Shown here: positions 60,884 through 64,000 of the stretch, piece by piece
How positions within the stretch are numbered: position 1 is the first letter of the stretch
How the letters are laid out: the number at the start of each line of letters is the position of its first letter
DNA from: Streptomyces sp. JHA26
Lineage (GTDB): Bacteria; Actinomycetota; Actinomycetes; Streptomycetales; Streptomycetaceae
DNA length: 64,000 bases
Reading direction: 5' to 3'
Assembly: GCF_002005565.1 (NCBI RefSeq)
Contig: NZ_BDJC01000017.1
Span: 1 to 64,000 of the forward strand
Position numbers and translations under genes: made by a program
Notes under the pieces: model-generated
The model's database searches: none
What the model saw: the letters and a program-made list of their open reading frames with translations, nothing else
What the model was told of the DNA's origin: nothing

Positions 60884-62839
60884 TTGCCCATCACCCCCGC
60901 GCCCGAATCCGCCACCGCCACCGCTACCTCCTCCGTCCCCGGGCCCCAGGGCCCCGCGGACCCGAACCGTCCGGTTCGCTCCGTCCCCCACCGTCCGGCC
61001 CCGGATCGCCCGGTCCCGGATCGCCGGGCCCCGGATTGCTCGGCCCCGGAGCGCCCGAGACCGGATGGTCAGGGCCCGGACGACCCGGGCCGGGACGATC
61101 CCGGCCCGCACCGCACCGCACAGGCCGCCACCGTGGAGAACCTGCTGCGCTGCTGGACCCGCGAGGCCGGCCTTCCGGCGCCGGCCGACGGCCTCCTGCG
61201 CGTGCCGCTGCCCGCCAGCGGCACGGCCCTGGTCGTCCCCGTCCTCTACTGGTCCCCGACCGGACGGCACCGCTTCGGCCCCGCACGCCTGGCCGGCGCC
61301 CCCGTGTCCGCACCACCGGCGGACGCGGTGACGGTCGCCGCGCTCCTCGCGAGGGAGGCGGCCGGGGACGCGGGCGCCCACGGCACCGAGCTCGTCGCGC
61401 GCGTGGCCGACTCCGCCCGCCGTACCGCCCTCTTCCTCCGCGACCGCCGCGACCGCCCCGGCGACGGCCCCGACCTCTTCCTCGCCGCCGAACAGGCCCT
61501 CCTCCTCGGCCACCCCTTCCATCCCGCCCCGAAGAGCCGCGAAGGGCTCACCGACACCGAGGTCCTGCCGTACTCACCCGAACTGCGCGGTTCCTTCCCG
61601 CTGCACTGGCTGGCCGTCGCGCCCTCCGTGCTCGCCACCGACTCGGCCTGGACCGAACGCGGACGTCCGGTCGCCGCGTCCCGGCTCACCGCACGCCTCG
61701 CCGGAACGGGCCCGGCACTGCCGGACGGCCACGCGGCCCTGCCCCTGCACCCCTGGCAGTTCCGCGAGGCCCGCCGGCGGCCCGAGACCCGGGACCTGCT
61801 GGACGCCGGACTGCTGCGGGACCTCGGCCCGCACGGCGATCCCTGGTACCCCACGTCCTCCCTGCGGACCGTCTACCGAAGCGGTGCCCCCGCCATGCTC
61901 AAGCTGTCCCTGGCGCTGCACATCACCAACTCCCGCCGGGAGAACCTCCGCAAGGAACTCCACCGCGGCGTCGAGGTCCACCGCCTGCTGCGTGTCGGCC
62001 TGTCCCGGCGGTGGCGGGCCGCGCACCCGGACTTCGACATCGTCCGCGACCCGGCCTGGATCGCCGTCGACGGACCGGACGGCACGCCCGTGCGGGGGCT
62101 CGACGCCGTCATCCGGCACAACCCGTTCCGCCCCTCCGACGACGTCTCCTGCGTCGCCGCGCTCGCCTCGCCCGGCCTGCCCCGGCCGGCCGACGGCGCG
62201 GACGGGAGCGCCCCCGTCGTGAGCTCCCGGCTCGGCGAGACCGTCACCCGCCTCGCCCGGCGCACCGGCCGCCCCCGCGGTGCGGTCGCCGCCGAGTGGT
62301 TCCTGCGGTACCTCGAACACGTCGTCCGCCCCGTGCTGTGGCTGGACGCGGAGGCCGGCATCGCCCTGGAGGCCCACCAGCAGAACACGCTGCTCCTGCT
62401 GGACGCCGACGGCTGGCCCGCCGGCGGCCGCTACCGCGACAACCAGGGCTACTACTTCCGCGAGTCCCGCCGGGCGGAACTCGACGCCCGGCTGCCCGGC
62501 GTCGGCGTCCGCAGTGACACGTTCGTCCCCGACGAGGTCACCGACGAGCGCTTCGCCTACTACCTCGCCGTCAACAACGTGTTCGGCCTCATCGGAGCCT
62601 TCGGCTCCCAGCACCTCGCCGACGAACGGCTGCTGCTCGCCGCCTTCCGCCGCTTCCTCGGCCGGCTCGCCTCGGGTCCGGCCCCGCTGCGCAGCCCGCT
62701 GCCCGCCCGCCTGCTCGACTCGCCCGTGCTGCGCTGCAAGGCCAACCTGCTGACTCGGCTGCACGGCCTCGACGAACTCGTCGGTCCGGTCGACACCCAG
62801 TCCGTCTACGTCACGATCGCCAACCCCCTGCACTCCTGA
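60884..62839 (+). CDS. IucA/IucC-family (NIS) siderophore synthetase
   Basis: The 651-residue NRPS-independent siderophore synthetase forms amides between a carboxylate such as citrate or succinyl and an amine or hydroxylamine. Recognisable blocks are GHPFHPAPKSREG (ATP site, about 212-224), LPLHPWQF, PTSSLRTVYR, KLSLALHITNSRREN and EAHQQNTLLLLDADG, plus GYYFRESRR, all typical of IucA/IucC. The first 90 residues are Pro/Arg/Asp-rich and disordered. The start is TTG 60884, with GAGGA 6 nt upstream. The product of the pathway is not known. Confidence 0.92.
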   Translation: MPITPAPESATATATSSVPGPQGPADPNRPVRSVPHRPAPDRPVPDRRAPDCSAPERPRPDGQGPDDPGRDDPGPHRTAQAATVENLLRCWTREAGLPAPADGLLRVPLPASGTALVVPVLYWSPTGRHRFGPARLAGAPVSAPPADAVTVAALLAREAAGDAGAHGTELVARVADSARRTALFLRDRRDRPGDGPDLFLAAEQALLLGHPFHPAPKSREGLTDTEVLPYSPELRGSFPLHWLAVAPSVLATDSAWTERGRPVAASRLTARLAGTGPALPDGHAALPLHPWQFREARRRPETRDLLDAGLLRDLGPHGDPWYPTSSLRTVYRSGAPAMLKLSLALHITNSRRENLRKELHRGVEVHRLLRVGLSRRWRAAHPDFDIVRDPAWIAVDGPDGTPVRGLDAVIRHNPFRPSDDVSCVAALASPGLPRPADGADGSAPVVSSRLGETVTRLARRTGRPRGAVAAEWFLRYLEHVVRPVLWLDAEAGIALEAHQQNTLLLLDADGWPAGGRYRDNQGYYFRESRRAELDARLPGVGVRSDTFVPDEVTDERFAYYLAVNNVFGLIGAFGSQHLADERLLLAAFRRFLGRLASGPAPLRSPLPARLLDSPVLRCKANLLTRLHGLDELVGPVDTQSVYVTIANPLHS

Positions 62840-62886
62840 GCACCCGACGACCACGCCCGACCCCGCCTTCCGAAAGGAGCGACACC

Positions 62887-63627
62887 GTGGCTTCCACCGA
62901 CGCGGGCGCCGACGCCCCCGCCGCCCTCGGCACCGACCCGGAGTCCGGCACGGACACGGACGGGGACGACACCCTCGACCTGCATCTGCCCGAGGAGTTC
63001 GTCGCCCTCTTCCGGGAACCGCCGGCCGGCTCCCGTCCGGACCCGGGCGCCGGCGACGACCTGCTCGACCGCGTCGCCGACTGGGGCCCGACCGCCACCT
63101 CCGCGGGCCTGTTCCGGCTGGTGCCCGTCCGTGCCGATCGGGACGTCGCGCTCATCGGCCGCTGGATGAACGACCCCGCCGTGGCCGCCTTCTGGGAGCT
63201 GACCGGGCCGCAGAGCGTGACCGAGGACCACCTGCGGGCCCAGCTCGCCGGCGACGGACGCAGCGTGCCGTGCCTCGGCCTGCTGGACGGGACGCCGATG
63301 AGCTACTGGGAGATCTACCGGGCCGACCTCGATCCGCTGGCCCGGTACTGTCCCGTCCGGCCGCACGACACGGGCATCCACCTCCTCATCGGCGACGCCG
63401 CCGACCGCGGACGGGGCCTCGGCACCACCTTGATCAGGGCCGTGGCCGACCTGGTCCTCGCCAGGCGGACCGGCTGCACCCGCGTCCTCGCCGAACCCGA
63501 CGTGCGCAACACGCCGTCCGTCGCGGCCTTCCTGAAAGCCGGGTTCCGGCTCGCCGCCGAGGTCGAGCTGCCCGCCAAGCGAGCCGCCCTCATGGTCCGG
63601 GACCGGTGCGCGCGAGAGCTGTCCTAG
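62887..63627 (+). CDS. AlcB/IucB-type siderophore acyltransferase (GNAT)
   Basis: The 246-residue GNAT-fold protein of the AlcB/IucB (Acetyltransf_8) type has a long acidic N-terminal extension (about 1-75). Then FRLVPVRADRDVALIGRWMN, SYWEIYRADLDPLARY and the acetyl-CoA site GDAADRGRGLGTTLIRAV (about residue 175) follow, then ALMVRDR. Such enzymes acylate a hydroxylamine or amine before NIS condensation. GTG 62887 has AAGGAG 8 nt upstream. With the aminotransferase and synthetase it forms a three-gene biosynthetic set. No monooxygenase for N-hydroxylation is adjacent. Confidence 0.88.
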   Translation: MASTDAGADAPAALGTDPESGTDTDGDDTLDLHLPEEFVALFREPPAGSRPDPGAGDDLLDRVADWGPTATSAGLFRLVPVRADRDVALIGRWMNDPAVAAFWELTGPQSVTEDHLRAQLAGDGRSVPCLGLLDGTPMSYWEIYRADLDPLARYCPVRPHDTGIHLLIGDAADRGRGLGTTLIRAVADLVLARRTGCTRVLAEPDVRNTPSVAAFLKAGFRLAAEVELPAKRAALMVRDRCARELS

Positions 63628-63727
63628 GCCTGCCCGACCCGACCCGTCCCGCCTGCCGAGGAGGCCACCCTTGTCCCCGCCGTCCCCTCGTCCTCTCCCG
63701 GCCCCGCTCCCCACCACCCTCACCCGT

Positions 63728-63750
63728 CTGTCGGTCCCGGGCCGTAGGGT
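63728..63750 (+). promoter_or_regulatory. Candidate RecA-NDp-type promoter of the DinG-like gene
   Basis: CTGTCGGTCCC (63728-63738), 6 nt, TAGGGT (63745-63750). The -10 box and spacing are exact. Seven of 11 upstream positions match, so this copy is the weakest of the four. Confidence 0.5.
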
Positions 63751-63759
63751 GGTCGCGCT

Positions 63760-64000
63760 ATGACGAAGCCCTCACTCCCCGAACTCCTGCACGCCGCCGT
63801 CACCGCCGTCGGCGGTACGGAGCGCCCCGGCCAGGTGGCCATGGCCGAAGCCGTCGCGGAAGCGATCGACAGCGGCTCCCATCTGCTGGTCCAGGCCGGC
63901 ACCGGCACCGGAAAGTCGCTGGGGTACCTCGTGCCCGCGCTGGCGCACGGGGAGCGGGTGGTCGTGGCCACGGCGACCCTGGCCCTGCAGCGCCAGCTGG
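63760..64000 (+). CDS. DinG/XPD-type ATP-dependent DNA helicase, 5' part only
   Basis: The window ends inside the gene. The first 80 residues show the Q-like start, SLPELLHAAVTAVGGTERPGQ, Walker A LVQAGTGTGKSLGYLVPALA, then VVVATATLALQRQL. This is the pattern of DinG-family helicases, which unwind 5'-3' and resolve R-loops and damaged forks. ATG 63760 follows a TAGGGT -10 box at 9 nt. Iron-sulfur cysteines cannot be checked because the sequence stops. Confidence 0.85.
   Translation, partial: MTKPSLPELLHAAVTAVGGTERPGQVAMAEAVAEAIDSGSHLLVQAGTGTGKSLGYLVPALAHGERVVVATATLALQRQL

Overview
This window reads as a chromosomal core segment of a Streptomyces species. The GC content is very high, with strong third-position GC bias. 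Many start codons are GTG, and the gene order is the one I know from the Streptomyces coelicolor osaAB-ftsK-recA-miaB-dapF-hflX neighbourhood (family knowledge, no search run). I see no phage, integrase, transposase or CRISPR array. The clearest accessory piece is a small siderophore locus near the right end.

Layout, left to right. 0-1 kb: a perfect terminator, a truncated DegT-like aminotransferase lacking its PLP lysine, and tRNA-Thr(GGT). 1-10.6 kb: a PAS/GAF/SpoIIE-phosphatase regulator divergent from the giant poly-HAMP hybrid kinase OsaA and its partner OsaB. 10.7-18.7 kb: ftsK, a RodZ-like gene, then rimO-pgsA-cinA-clgR, followed by a Dps protein with a small membrane protein. 19-25 kb: the DNA repair pair lhr-nei on the minus strand. 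25-27 kb: an AraC regulator with azlCD, then a broken cyclase-like remnant. 27-32 kb: a DUF3046 protein, two membrane proteins, then recA-recX. 32-35 kb: a sulfur operon (cysteine dioxygenase and rhodanese) behind a tiny cysteine-rich leader peptide, and a flavin monooxygenase. 35-42 kb: gluABCD glutamate uptake, divergent from its GluR-GluK two-component system, then an orphan TAXI binding protein and a MazG-like pyrophosphohydrolase. 42-46 kb: a KhtTU-like antiporter pair and a NarL-type two-component system. 46-52 kb: miaB, a dioxygenase-like protein without metal ligands, an MT0933-type protein, miaA and dapF. 52-57.6 kb: an RSH protein, a secreted M1 peptidase and hflX. 57.6-64 kb: a lipoprotein trypsin-like protease, the siderophore genes (class III aminotransferase, IucA/IucC synthetase, acyltransferase) and the start of a DinG-type helicase.

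The main regulatory threads are these. (1) Four DNA-maintenance units (recA, lhr-nei, the MazG-like gene and the DinG-like gene) carry the LexA-independent RecA-NDp/PafBC promoter signature with the same spacing; recA also has a LexA-like box inside a second promoter. (2) The cysteine dioxygenase operon is preceded by a 15-residue peptide ending in three closely spaced cysteines, a likely cysteine-sensing attenuator. (3) About a dozen genes have a TANNNT-like -10 box 6-9 nt before the start codon and no Shine-Dalgarno, so leaderless mRNAs appear common here.
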